This document shows positions 35,348 to 47,916 of a stretch of DNA of 64,000 nt, in pieces. Source of the DNA: Agrocybe praecox (Eukaryota; Basidiomycota; Agaricomycetes; Agaricales; Agrocybaceae). The notes under the pieces are model-generated. The model was not told where the DNA came from. It searched no databases and saw nothing but the letters and a program-made list of their open reading frames with translations. The stretch's first letter is position 1. Each line of letters opens with the position of its first letter. The position numbers and the translations under genes were made by a program. The stretch is taken from assembly GCA_964017145.1 (NCBI GenBank), contig OZ024852.1:1861945-1925944 (forward strand), in the 5' to 3' direction.

Positions 35348-36803
35348 TCAGTGAAGTATAGGTGAGGTGTCGCCTCCGGTCTCCAGTCTAAACCACAAGG
35401 GTATCATCTTCCATATTTTCTCTCGTTCGCGTGCCGCCCAAGCTTCCAGTGATTTAGCACATGCTTTGCACTCCGAAAACTCTGCGCTCTTCAGCTGTCC
35501 AAGTTCCTCAGCGACGTACAGTGGGTCGTAACAACCCCGCTCCCTGTCGAATAGATAGTGCTGAGTAGCCAAGTCGACCAATTCCATAAAATCTTTCCGA
35601 CATGCAGCAGCAGACATGCATACGCCTCCTGCTGTTGTTTTGCGGAGGTTGACGTTGGTGGGTTGTTGAGAATGCCGAATATATAGGCCATTGCCCATGC
35701 TCTGAATCAAGCTAGTTATTACACTCTGACTGGCTTCTTTCCCAAGACAAAGATGTTGTATGTCAATCGCCGACAATGTACACGGCGGCGGAGGTGACCG
35801 ATACAGAGATTCATCTTCACTAGGCTCAAATATCTGCGAAAAAGAGTAACGCGAAAGTTCGTAGAATGCGGCAGGGAGGAGCGAAGGCGCATTGACTTCA
35901 CGTGCAAGACAGATAACAGACTACGAGAAGCATATGAGATTTCTATCTATCTCAAAAAGGTAAGAGCAACTTACAAAAGGGTGTGGGTACCGGTGAACAC
36001 CGCCTGCTCCATCCATCTCAAAACCACGAGACACGTCCTCTCTTAAATCCCAGGTCTTGAGGTCAGACGGCCATGCAAGGCTAAGGTGTGCAAGTGCTTT
36101 GGCGCGCAAAGAGTCTATCAGATACTTTGTAGAAAGGCGCAGAATTCCAGACACGACGCGGAAATCATCCTCGTCGTTATTGCCAAAGTTTCTGTGCGAA
36201 GAAAATGAGGTCAAGGGAAATTTCATTTAATTGAAAGGGAACTTACGGGCCGTCATATAGACAAGTTAAAAGGTTGCCCACATCCTCTGCCGAGTCGTAA
36301 AGATAAACAACAGGGACCCTCCGCGACACTGAATTGCGACCCTCAGGGATAACCATGGACGACTCTAACCTGGACGTCTCGGAGTGCGAGAGCATGACCA
36401 TGTCGTGAAAAACGAGTGAATGCCGCGCTAATTGCGACATATGTACGCAGAACAGGGTATCTTCCGCCCTGCAAATAACGCTCCCATCGTCGAACCATAA
36501 ATCCGCATGCCTTTGGACCTGGACACCAGTCTCCGTATCGATGATAGCAGGATAGCCGCGTTCATCCTTGTCCTGAGGGTTGTACGAAAGATTTGTGAAT
36601 TTGGTTTCTGGTGGATTAGCAGATAGCAGGGTCAAGTCTTCTTCGGAAATCCCATGGCGAATGGAAATCCTAGAGCTTATAGCGGGTATGTTGGACGCGG
36701 AGGTCGAGGCTTGACTGGCGGCGGAACCTGAACGCTTTATGGGTGATCTAGGGAGAAGATAAGGAGGGTCGGATGACTTATTGGAGCGGGTGGGGGTTTC
36801 CAT
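35348..36803 (-). CDS. BTB/POZ domain protein, basidiomycete type
   Basis: Exons 36247-36803, 35975-36191 and 35348-35920 join in frame to 448 aa. The BTB core starts near residue 100: RHADLWFDDGSVICRAEDTL, FCVHMSQLARHSLVFHDM, then VVYLYDSAEDVGNLLTCLYD, continuing over the first intron into DDFRVVSGILRLSTKYLIDS and LRAKALAHL. This is the arrangement of the very large Agaricomycete BTB family. The C-terminal half has a CxxC pair (ECKACAKSLEAW) and Trp-rich end but no named domain. BTB domains mediate dimerisation or cullin-3 binding; the specific role is unknown. Confidence 0.82.
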
Positions 36804-36967
36804 AATTTAGAGAGAAGAGAGAAGAAGAGGTATCGCACGTCCCCCAAAGGGAACTCAAATGTTTGAAATTATGTATCAAATTGGAAAGAACGACAAAGGG
36901 GATGGTTGCGCCTGCCTGACAGTTTTGATCATTGCATTGCCGATCAATCTTATCTTATCTTGACTAA

Positions 36968-38664
36968 TTATTCTAATCCTACTGACTTTCCTAGTGCTTC
37001 CAGCGCCTCTTCCGCTTCCTTAATTAATTGTTGAACGCTTAGTTCACCCTGAGCTTCTTTAGCTTTCGGCTCCGGCTCTTTCCAGCTGAGCCGTTTCACA
37101 GAATCATCGACAACCTGTTCCCAAGTCTTCCCTTCTTTCGCCAATTCTTCAACAAGCTGGTCCTTGATTCTTCTGCATGCACCCACCCCGGCATAACCAA
37201 AACTAGTGTATACCTGAACCATAGATGCACCCGCATGAGCGTATTCGAGTGCATCTTTGCCTGTGGTAATCCCACCGCATCCAATCAAAGGGATGGAAGC
37301 CGGCAGATGTTTGCGCAGAGTTTGCAACGCTTTTAGTGAAAAAGGTTTGATTGGAGGTCCAGAGAGACCGCCTGCTTCGGTTTTATTGGCTACAAAAATC
37401 ATCAATTACACGTTCGAAATGATCAACGAAAACTACTCACAACTGATAAGATGTTTGGGGCGTTGTATAGTGGTGTTACTGACAATGACGGCATCTATTT
37501 TGCTATTTCTAATAACATCTGCCATCTCTATGAGTTGAGATTCTTCTAGGTCAGGCGCAATCTTCAAGACAATTTTAGGCTTTTTTGATGTTAGTGCAGA
37601 TGGTTGTAGGTCGTCTCGAGCAGTTGTGACGCCATCTAGGAGACGTTGAAGAAGATCCTTGTTTTGCAGGCCGCTGTATAATATTGATAAACTCCAAGAA
37701 GTAGGTAAAATGAAAAAAGAAGACTGACCGTAAACCAGGGGTGTTGGGACTCGAAATGTTGACAACCAGTACATCAGAGTAAGGTCCGAATGTTCTGACT
37801 CCAGCGACAAAGTCATCAATCGAGTCTGCTGGGGACTCCTTGTTTTTTCCGAGGTTCACAGCAAGCATGGCTCCGTCCCGAAGTGCTGCTCGCTCATGAT
37901 GAGGAGAGAAGACTGGGACTCGGGAAAGTATTCTGGAGAGTACAGAAGAGTGTCCTTGTGAAGGAAAACCATATCGGTTGATGACGGCGTCGTCTTCTTC
38001 GAGTCGGAACATACGAGGACGGGGGTTACCAGGCTACAAAATATTTGGTTATTTGAAACACATAAACTTATGGTGGTAAGCATACCTGTGGTTTAGGTGT
38101 TACACTGCCAATCTCTACCCACCCAAATCCAAGATCAAATAACCCTGGTAAAAAGATCAACGAGGGTTTATTCAATAAGAGTCAAGTGAAATACCATCTA
38201 TAGCCTCCCCGTCTTTGTCGAAACCCGCAGCTAACCCCACTGGGTTGGAGATTTCTTCTCCCCATAACTGATATACCCAAAGTCAGTACACATGGTTACA
38301 CAGAAACGATAAGATTGATTCTGACTGTGCATTTCAAACTTGGATCATCAGCCAGGGTATCCTTAGGCGCGAACCCAGACCTCAGCGTCTTGACCGCAAG
38401 TTTATGGCCTGTCTCAGGGTCCAAAACTGTTCTCAAGACAGGTGTTAGAACATATCTGTGAAGGGCCGAGCGTGCGTCAAAGTAGTATACAGCAAAGAGA
38501 CCGGCAGATAGGATGAAGGCGCTGGTGTAGAGGCCTGTGCGGATGGGCGAGCGAGTTTGAGGCGCGGATTGAGTAAAGATTTGGCGGGGAGTAGGTGTGA
38601 ATTTCAGCGACTTGAAGGATCCCTTTCCTAGAGTATTGCGGATGCCATGTCGCTGAATAGGCAT
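36968..38664 (-). CDS. DHODH: Dihydroorotate dehydrogenase (quinone), class 2, mitochondrial
   Basis: Fourth step of pyrimidine synthesis: oxidises dihydroorotate to orotate with FMN and passes electrons to ubiquinone at the mitochondrial inner membrane. A multi-exon gene; exon 1 is 38326-38664 and the next begins at 38267. The N-terminus is basic and is followed by one transmembrane segment ([19 protein letters not shown], about residues 44-62), as in class 2 enzymes. Signatures are [82 protein letters not shown] (catalytic Ser region), [13 protein letters not shown] and [21 protein letters not shown] charged helical tail of about 40 residues extends the C-terminus. Confidence 0.94.
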
Positions 38665-38915
38665 CCTGGGACCTTAAGGCAGTTGAGCGTGATGCAGTTG
38701 AGGCGGCGTCATCCGACGACAGGGATCGTGAATCATCGGAGTTTGTTGGCACCTGTTATTCACCGGTTGTCTACATTCCAATTCAAGTTCAAGTTCTCTC
38801 AACTGCTCTCTAAGTAATGGGAATCAAAGTTATTATATTACAATATTAAACATGAGTGAGTGTTATGGAATGTAAGATGGTAGAGTAAAGGAAAGAATTC
38901 AGTTGGGATGGTCGT

Positions 38916-39349
38916 TTAAATTATGCGAATTTCATCCATGTCTTGAGTTTGAAGTAGCTCCAGGCCGTGCTCAAGCGCCTTTGTAACGACGTATATTATA
39001 CCCTCCAAATTTCCTAAGTCATCGTGTAATGTTTTAAGTCTTCCTTTCTCTCACTTTTGTGATCTGAGGAACGGAAGCCGTGAAACCAAGCAATAAAAGA
39101 AAAGTAGGGAGATGGACGTATGTACTGAGTCCAGCGCTTGATGAATACACGGTTCAGACCTAAGCATTTCATCTTCATGCCGTCGCCAGAGCTACGCTTG
39201 GAAGAGGTGGGAGATGCAGTGGCATGGGACGGGGAAGGACGTGATCGCTGATGTAGTGCCTGGTCCTTGAGAGGCATCAAACGGAAGGGTTTCGATATGG
39301 ACGTAGCCATATAAGACTTGCGAGAATGATTAGATCTAGAGATAGCCAT
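38916..39349 (-). CDS. Small orphan protein, 109 aa
   Basis: Two exons, 39118-39349 and 38916-39013, join in frame. The N-terminal part is basic and Ser rich (MAISRSNHSRKSY; RPSPSHATASPTSSKRSS). The C-terminal part looks structured: CLGLNRVFIKRWTQYIRN, then LEGIIYVVTKALEHGLELL, ending LQTQDMDEIRII. The helical, well-mixed composition after splicing suggests a real protein, although the donor is a weak GTCCAT. I do not recognise a family. It lies upstream of DHODH on the same strand and head to head with KAP123. Confidence 0.5.
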
Positions 39350-39754
39350 TTTGAAGTAAAATAATAGTTTAAGGAGTGGACGGGATATAGCAAATATAGC
39401 AAAATATGCCACCAGGGCGTAAGAGAAGATGAAAGCAAAGCGTGCAATAGTCACGAACTTATCCTAATGTTTGTGGCATATACAAGACCATTGTGAAAAT
39501 GGCACATGTTTCCCGTGGCGAAAAATCTAGGCATTGTGGACAAAAAGAGGCATTGAGTAGAATGACTGGCAAGAGGAAGATCAATGACGGTGGATGGGAA
39601 GAAAAGTACATGTCATGTAATAATCCCGATTGGGATGTTGATCAACTCGGACAACTCCGACCAAAAAAAATTGTTGTGAATTAGCCCTGCTCTGACCCTC
39701 TCCCTTCTCCTCCTCGTCCATCCTCCTCTTACGCTCTCTTTAACGACCTCAAAA
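39350..39754. promoter_or_regulatory. Divergent promoter region, orphan gene / KAP123
   Basis: About 400 bases between two divergent start codons. The part just upstream of KAP123 (about 39690-39740) is a strong CT-rich tract on the plus strand, typical of highly expressed fungal genes. Open frames here have no recognisable domain. Confidence 0.45.
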
Positions 39755-42700
39755 ATGGACGTATGTAGTCTGTCTGCTTGCATCGCTACATCGAATCAAT
39801 CTGATCATCTTTTGATCTTTTCTCTAGGCTAATTACGTTCAATCTCTCCACAATCTTCTCCTCCAAACTACTTCAAATGATACTGCTCTCTTGAAAGCGG
39901 TATGCATAATTAGATGTTATTTTTATATGTCCTATTGATCCTCTTTATTTCCTAGGCTACTGCCCAGCTGAACCAAGAATTCTACAAGAACCCAGCTTGC
40001 ATATCAGCCCTTGCTAGCATTCTTGCCAGCTCCCCTGAATTCTCGGTATGCTACAATTCGTCAAAATCGTTGTAATATACTCACATCATATAGGTCCGAC
40101 AACTTGCAGCAGTCGAGCTAAGAAAACGCGTCTCTCAGAACAGTGGAGGTCTTTGGACCTTGTTGCCGCAAAATGAGCGGGAGGAGATCAAAGTAAAACT
40201 TCCTGAACTAATTCTGGCAGAAGAGAAGTGAGCCATCTCTCCTTCTCTGTGTCCTCTCGTCTCATAGAATATGTCTAGCAATCTTGTCCGTCACTCTTCT
40301 GCTCGTGTTATCGCTGCCATTGCTTCCATCGAGGTCGGCCAAGGAACATGGAATCAACTTCTTCCATTCTTGCACCAAACCTGCGTCTCACCGGAAGTTG
40401 CTCACCGCGAAGTGGGCTCCTTCATCCTTTTCACCGTCCTAGAGAGCATTGTGGAAGGATTCCAGTCGCAACTTCCTGGATTATTCGAGCTATTCAACAA
40501 CCTTCTTGCTGACCCCGAAAGCATCGAAGTTCGCATCACGACTGTTAGGTACGTTGCAATATTTGACCGTCAAGCCTCATCTTACCTTGTCAACAGATCT
40601 TTAGGAGTCATTGCCCAGTATATCGACTCGGATGACAAGGCTGAGTTGGTGAGTTTTTCATGACTGAAGCTAGCCCTGATCTATATCTGACTTCAATTTT
40701 TAGAAAGCATTCCAGGCCCTTCTTCCGGCCATGATCCAAGTCATTGGCCAGTCTGTCGAGACCGGTAATGAAACCGGTGCCAGGCAACTTTTCGATGTGT
40801 TGGAGACTCTTCTTATTCTTGTACGTCCTTTTCTCGTGTTTGCTACCTGCTATCCACTTTAACATTGTCACAGGAAGTTCCTATTCTTGGCAAGCACATC
40901 CCTGAATTAGTGTCCTTCCTACTTCAATGTGGTGCCAACCGCAATTTCGACAACGAGTTGCGTGTTCTCGCACTCAATGCTCTCAACTGGACCGTACAAT
41001 AGTGAGTAACGACTACGATCGGCCAAACATCGCCTTTTAATGACACCCAAATAGCAAAAAGTCCAAAGTTCAAAGTCACAACTTGGCCCCTCACATTTTG
41101 CAGGGTCTCATGCCCATCACTGCTGAGGAAGAGCCAGAGGATGTTGACGACGACGCCCCTTCTCGAGTACGAGTTATCTTATCATCTCCCCTTTCCGCTT
41201 TTTTCATTATGTTTCTATAATCCAGTCCGCTCTCCGCATCGTAGATGGTCTCGCTACAAACTTGCCACCCACCCAGGTATACCCTGCTCTGCGTGAGTTG
41301 ATCGCACAGTACTTTTCCTCCCCAGATCCCAGCAACAGACGCGGTGCTATGTTGGCATTGGGTGTTTGCGTTGAAGGCTGCAGCGAGTATATGACCCCCC
41401 TCATGGAAGAGGTCTGGCCTATCATCAAGGCTGGTCTCGCTGATCACGATGCTGCTGTAAGGAAGGCTACTTGTGTTGCTGTAAGCTGCCTGTGTGAATG
41501 GCTCGAAGATGAGTGCGCGGCAAAGCACAACGACTTGATTCCCGTGGGTCCCCTTTTTCTGTTATTTATCGTCCTTGTGTTCACTTCTTTGTAGGCTATC
41601 ATGAACCTCATTAACGACCAAGCTACCCAAAAGACTGCTTGCACTGCCCTTGATGCCCTTCTTGAGATTCTCCACGATAACATCGACCAATATCTTGAAC
41701 TCATCATGCAGCGCCTTGCTACCCTACTCCAGACTGCTCCTCTCTCTGTCAAGGCTGTTGTCACTGGTGCTATTGGAAGTGCGGCCCATGCCTCGAAGGA
41801 CCGCTTCCTCCCTTACTTCCAAGAGACAATGGGTGCGCTCTCCCTCTTCTTGGGTCTTACAGGAGAGGGTGAAGAGATTGAACTGCGCGGAATCACCATG
41901 GATGCCATTGGTACATTCTCCGAGGCCGTTGGAAAGGATGTTTTCCGCCCTTACTTCCCCGACATGATGGCACGCGCCTTCCAAGGATGTGAAATGGGCA
42001 GTGCTAGACTCCGCGAATGTAGCTTCCTCTTTTTCGGTGTGATGGCCCGTGTGTTTGGCGAAGAATTCGCTCCATACCTTTCGCAAGTCGTACCTCACTT
42101 GCTTGCAAGCTGCAAGCAAGCCGAGCAGGGCGAGGAGGGTCTCGAAAGTCAGTGATAAATTTTATCTGAAATTTTTATAATCTCGTTCTGACTTTTCCAT
42201 TTTTCTTAGTTTCAACCGGTGAAGCTGTTGTTGCATTTGCATCCGGTACATCTCCCTCCAACGCCATCACCGTTGGCGAGGACGTTGATATCAACGGAAA
42301 CCCATCCGTTGAAATCGAAGATATTGACCTCGACAAGATGATGGACGTGAACAGCGCTATTGCCGTCGAGAAGGAGATTGCTGCTGATACTATCGGAACA
42401 CTCTTTGCTGCCACCCAGCTTCACTTCTTGCCTTTCGTTGAGCAATGCACTCTTGAGCTCATTGCTCTCCTTCCTCACTACTACGAAGGCATCAGGAAGA
42501 GTGCCACTGATTCTCTCTTGGAGATTGTCCGCACTTTCTACGACTTGAGCGAACACGACGAATGGATTGCCGGAGCCAACTCAGTGAGTAATTTATACCA
42601 TGTAAATGTAAATCATTCCGGACATGAGACTTACCCATGACATATATAGCCCACCGTCTACAACCCCCAAGTCGTCGAACTTATTAACCATGCTCTTGTT

Positions 42701-43853
42701 CCCCTCTTGGAGATGTACGAGACTGAGGACAACAAGTGAGTGTATTTCCAGCTTAATCTCCTGTTTCTCAATATGAACTTTTCAAACCAGGTCGGTCGCA
42801 GCTGCACTTTGCATTGGATTGGCGGAAACTATCAACAAGATCGGCCCAGGCTTGATTATAGGACGTGCGCATACAAACATTCCTTGCGTGTTTTGTCGTA
42901 TTGAAGTAACATTTTTGCAGATTACGATACCATCTGCAACATCGCCATGCAAATTCTCGAGCAGAAAGCCTTCTGCCAGCAGGATCCTGATCAAGATGAC
43001 GAAGAAGAAGCACCTGAAGATCAAGCAGAATACGACTCGGTTCTCATCTCCTCCGCCGGAGACCTTGTCTCTGCCCTTGCCAACGCATTGGGCGCAGATT
43101 TCTCGCAAGCATTCAGCACTTTCTTCCCTTTGATCTCCAAATACTATGTATGTCATTCGTGAAAACCTTCATGGTGTCGTTTCATTGACTGAAAACTTTT
43201 TGCGCCTGCAGAAAAAGAGCCGCTCTCTCAGCGACCGTTCCGCCGCGATTGGATGCCTTGCCGAAATCATCTCGGGAATGAAGGGAGCTATCTCAAGCTA
43301 CACTCAGCAGCTCTACGAGTTGTTCACTCGTGCTCTCGGTGACGCCGATAACGAGGTTCTCAGCAATGCCGCATTTGCCGTCGGTCTGCTTGTCGAATAT
43401 TCAGAAGTTGATATGTCTGGCCAATATCTTCAACTTTTGGGAGCTCTCCGACCTCTCTTCAACGTCTCACCCAAAGCTCCTGCTGCCCGTGTAAACGCGA
43501 AAGACAACGCCACTGGCGCTGTTGCCCGCCTCATCATCCGAAATTCATCTGCCCTTCCTCTTGACCAAGTTCTTCCTATCTTCATTGATGCCTTACCCTT
43601 GAAGAATGACTACCTCGAAAACCGACCTGTCTTCCGTGCCCTTTTCTCCCTTTTCAAGACCAACGGCGCCGTGCTCTATCCCTTCATGGACAGGCTCTTG
43701 GCTGTGTTCGCACATGTTTTGGACCCAAGTCCTCCGGATCAAGTGGGCGATGACATCCGCAAAGAACTTATCAGCCTCATTGAGCTGATCAACAGAGAAG
43801 AGCCTGCGAGAATCCAGGCAGCTGGTCTTTCCATATTCCTTCCAGGGGCTTAG
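39755..43853 (+). CDS. KAP123: Importin-beta family karyopherin, Kap123/importin-4
   Basis: Nuclear import receptor, in yeast carrying ribosomal proteins and histones H3/H4 through the nuclear pore. Many short exons (about fifteen). The first exon is only 6 nt (39755-39760, ATGGAC) and joins 39828 to give MDANYVQSLHNLLLQTTSND, the conserved family start. HEAT-repeat sequences continue throughout: ATAQLNQEFYKNP, FSVRQLAAVELRKRVSQ, NLVRHSSARVIAAIASIE, LPPTQVYPALRELIAQYF, RRGAMLALGVCVEGCSEYM, LGEWL-type repeats (VAVSCLCEWLEDECAAKHND), VVTGAIGSAAHASKDRFLPY, and near the end FSLFKTNGAVLYPFMDRLL. An acidic loop (EEEPEDVDDDAPSR; DPDQDDEEEAPEDQAEYD) occurs in two places. The stop follows FLPGA at 43851. 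Confidence 0.93.
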
Positions 43854-44225
43854 ATCTTTTCTCTTTTCTCCGTTTATGACCTTTATTAGTACTTACGTTG
43901 TTCCTTCCTCACACTCTTGACATTCCCTTGGATTCCATCCTATTTTTGCGACATGTTTTCTACCTCTAGAATACCAACACATTTGGTTTAGTATCTCAAT
44001 TGACAAATGAATAATCGACCGTCTGGTCGTGATATCTGCATTGATCGAGAGCCTAAGCCTTGACGCGGTCGCGTTGTTTTGGTATGTTGATTCTATAATT
44101 CTCACCTCCAGATAATCCGGCTCAATCAAGAGCGCTTCCGTCGACCTCTCCGTGCAAAAGTGAACTCGCTGGCCGACTCGTCCCTCCGTTTTCATTGAAA
44201 GGTGCCTCGCCCGACACAAGCTCCT
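43854..44225. other. Intergenic: KAP123 3' flank and AXL2 promoter
   Basis: About 370 bases. A 108-codon minus-strand frame (43893-44219) spans it but has no recognisable features. Nothing else is supported. Confidence 0.4.
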
Positions 44226-47152
44226 ATGACCTTCATTCTTTTATGTTTTCTTACTTTATTGACGGTTGCTTTGGCCACAAATCCGTCTGTTTCTGTCCTG
44301 CAATCTCTGGATAAACAGCTAGTCCAGGTTGCCAGAACAAATCAACCTTATTCTTGGGATTTTTCTCCTTATACATTCAATTCATCGGATGGGCCTTTGA
44401 CATATACCACTTCTATGTTACCTTCTTGGCTGTCTTTCGATAATACCACGAGGACTTTCCAGGGCACTCCATCAACAGGCGACGAAGGATATCCTGAAAT
44501 TACTGTAACAGCCCATGCATCTACTTCTTCGACGTCCTCCAGGTTCACGATATGTGTTACTCATCTACCGCCACCTAGAGTTAATATTCCTCTGTCAATG
44601 CAACTCCAACCGACCAATCCTTCTATGTCATCGCTGTTCTTCTTACACCCGAACTCTGCTATCGTCACGGAAAATCCTGCAGTGCGAGTGCCGAGAAAAT
44701 GGTCTTTCAGTATTGGACTAGACAGCAACACCATAGTCTCTTCCGACTCAGAGGTCTTCTATGAACTTCGACTGGCAAATGACTCCGACATTCCTGACTA
44801 TATGTCTTTCAACTCGAAGACTGCCACTCTTGACGGAGTCATACCATCCGCTGATCTCGTTTCTCAGCCTTTACTTTTACCTTTCAATGTGCACGCCTCG
44901 GACCAGGAAGGGTATACTGCTATTTCATTGCCTTTTGACCTCATAATCGCAGATCATGAACTTTCTTCGACAAGGCAGTATCTACCGACCATCAATGTTA
45001 CAACACAAACGCCGTTCTTTATAAGCCTCCTGTCTTCTGTCGACTTCATGGGCGTTCTTGTGGACGACAGTCCTATTCAGCCCTCAAACATTTCCCGGCT
45101 TGAAATTGATGTTTCTGCGTATGAGAGCTGGCTGCGATACGATATTCCTAGTCGAACTCTTTCGGGAAACCCGCCTGCTAATGTTAGTTCCTCGCCTTTG
45201 CTTCCGGTGACCCTGACCACGTTTTTCAATCAAACGTTGAGATCCCAAGTTTTCCTAGCACTCGTGGAGTCTTATTTTGTGGAACCTGAATTGCCTTCAC
45301 TCCATGTTTCTAAAGGGGATGAAGTTCAGTTTGACCTCAGTCAATGGTTTTCTCATTCATTCACGAACTCCAATGCCGACAATACAAACATCACTGCAGT
45401 CTATGAACCTACGTCGGCAGCAAACTGGCTCAGATTTGATGAAGAGAACAGCAACCTTACTGGAACTGTTCCTGAAGAACAATCTGGGGTGGACCATGTA
45501 ACCGTCACCTTCACAGCATACTCTCACGAAACACATTCAACGTCTCACACGGTCCTGACTATCTACTTGCCTAATAACAACAATACTCAAAGCTTTGCTC
45601 CCAATCATCCCAAAAATCTGGCAGACGAGGCTCACCGCAAACTAGTTTTGGCACTGGCACTTACCTTTGGGCTTCTGGGTGGTTTATTACTCTTGGCGGG
45701 TGTGTTTGCTATTATCAGGAAATGTTCCAAAGTGCCAGATACGGCTGTCTTGACTGAAGAAGGCCGTCACGCATTCAGTGAGAAAGATAGAAAATGGTAT
45801 GGCTTGACCCTAAGCCCGCGCGGGACCAGGATAATCGAGAAGTTTGATAGCGCCCTTTTCCGTTCGTCCCCTCGACCAGCGTGTAGTCCCGCTCGTAGAT
45901 CGCCCATACTCGGCAGTCCGAGAGCGTTAGATCTTCAAAGGGTGACAGAACGAAGTCACCAATACTCTGAATTGACTGGAGAAACAACGATACTTCCGGC
46001 AGTAATGCCCAAGAAGGAGTTTCTACGCAGGATCAAGGCTACAGTGAGGCAAGTCAGTAACAGATACGGGTATGCAAGGAAAAGTACTCCTCCGTCGATC
46101 AGCGTCAGACCTGCTATAGGAAAGCCTATCCTTATTAGCTCTTCTAGGGTGGATACTCAGGGTGACATGCTTACACATGATTCGACATCCAATCCGTTCG
46201 ATGATGTTACAGCTCTAAGTCGACCAGGTAGTACATTCATCTCAGGTTCGCCTTCCACATCCACGGCGGAGAACTCAATCCCCAGGAGACGAGCAGATTT
46301 TGCTGCCCCAAGGAACCCGGCTCAAGTGCATTTTAGTGACGGCTTGCTAGTCAGACAGATCTCTACGGGTTCAGTAGGGTAAGTTTTTTTCCAAATAAAT
46401 ACGCACTACAATCTAACAAATTCGTGTCTAGGACGAATAGTTTTGTCAGCAGAAAAAGTGGTTTATCAGTTGAATCGTATGCCGATTCTGTACCCATGGG
46501 CCCCCCTACTCGACCTCGCCTCGTCCCCTTTACGAGCTCCACAAGAGTCCCGGTCCCACAGGCTCTTGCTCCCACTGGTCAAGGCAGCCACTTCACTGGT
46601 CCTAGAATAGCTAGTCAACGAGCTAAAGTGTGTAAAGTCGATTCAAGAGATATCGTCGTACCTGCAGGAATGAAAGCCAACGTATCAAGCGACGCACTAT
46701 CCATGGGTATCCACTACGTTCGTTCCTTGGGCGCAGATCAGTTGCAAGTCAGTGGTGGTTCTGCTCCTAGATCATCCCCCACATTATCCAACGCACGCTC
46801 GTCTTTTGCGTCATTGGAATCTTCTCACATCGGAAACAAATCAGGAACAGAAGAAGTAATGAAAGTTCTGATCAGGGCTGGAGAGCGCTTTAAATTCCGA
46901 GTGGCAATTCGACAAACACCTGTCAATTTAGGAACAGAATCGAGGGATTATAGTGTCAAGCTGACATCTGGCCAACCACTGCCGACATTCATTCGTCCGG
47001 ACCTTTCTGAAATTCATGCCAAGGGTGTTTTAGAGTTATCTGGCGTGGCAAGTCTTCACGATCTCGGGGAGAAGGAAGTAGGGGTATACGTTGGACAAGA
47101 TGCCAACATATGCATTGCAATTGTGGTGATTGAGGTGGTTGTGAAAAGATGA
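44226..47152 (+). CDS. AXL2: Axl2-like single-pass membrane protein with CADG (dystroglycan-type cadherin-like) repeats
   Basis: Exons 44226-46378 and 46432-47152 join in frame to 957 aa. The true ATG is at 44226; the frame extends upstream without an ATG. The start is a signal peptide (MTFILLCFLTLLTVALA). The ectodomain has CADG-type repeats: residues 40-110 (PLTYTTSMLPSWLSFDNTTR then FQGTPSTGDEGYPEITVTA), a second with DIPDYMSFNSKTATLDGVIP, and later ones with SWLRYDIPSRTLSGNPP and WLRFDEENSNLTGTVPEEQ, and many N-glycosylation sites. One transmembrane helix lies near residues 471-496 (LALALTFGLLGGLLLLAGVF). The cytosolic tail is basic and Ser rich. The last 100 residues look like another CADG-like beta fold. 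Yeast Axl2 marks axial bud sites; here a role in hyphal polarity or septation is inferred. Confidence 0.82.
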
Positions 47153-47434
47153 TGAGTGTGACAGTCGGTTTGTGGACGTTGTATTGAATTTTTTGGACGC
47201 GTATCTTTGAACAGTCTATCGTCATATAGAACAAATATCCTGTACTTACCTTCGTTTATGTTTTATTTATTTTCAAGGCGCAATGAATGTGTTCAGCGAA
47301 GACAGCAATGTGGCAATAAAGAAACGTTTTACAGTAAACATGGTGGTACTCTCGCCGACTCCCTCTACTACCACCTCCAAGATATGCGATTAATGTTCAA
47401 AAGAAATGGGTAACGATGCTAATGCGGAGTTTGT

Positions 47435-47916
47435 TTATGACTTCCAAATGAGGATGGCGAGCGTTCCAACGTAGAAATAGATGAAATGTTTGGTTTCTAG
47501 CGGCAGGGAGGGATGATCAGTAAAAGTGAGATATGAAAAACGTGGCAAGACTTGATTTTGATAAGAACACTCTCGGGAGGTGGAGAATACGCGTTTTTGG
47601 GACGTGATTTCTGCGCGGCAGTCTGGGGTTGGATGTAATGCAAAGGTAACATACCATGGGTAACGTAGCTGCCAAAGTTCTTGCCGACGACGACATGCCA
47701 GGTGGGACCGTGTCTTCGGTCAAACTCCTTCTTGATCTGAGCGGCAATGTCCTTCTCAATGTTATATTTCTCGAGGGCGGCAGATGCGATGTCGACGCTC
47801 TCTTGCTGCATCTCCTCGCTCATGTCGACATTTTTTATGATTGCCTTTGGGGCAGAGCCAGCAAGGGTGGGATCTCTGGGAGCAGTGCCGGTATCAGTGG
47901 ATGTTGGGGCGTCCAT
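47435..47916 (-). CDS. DYN2: Dynein light chain LC8
   Basis: Dimeric hub protein of cytoplasmic dynein, also found at nuclear pores and in other complexes. Two exons, 47655-47916 and 47435-47496, join in frame to 107 aa. The LC8 core is complete: [80 protein letters not shown] then KS. The usual LC8 is about 89-92 aa; here an N-terminal extension of about 17 residues ([17 protein letters not shown]) precedes it. Reading past the donor at 47654 gives a false C-terminus, so the short second exon is required. Confidence 0.94.
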
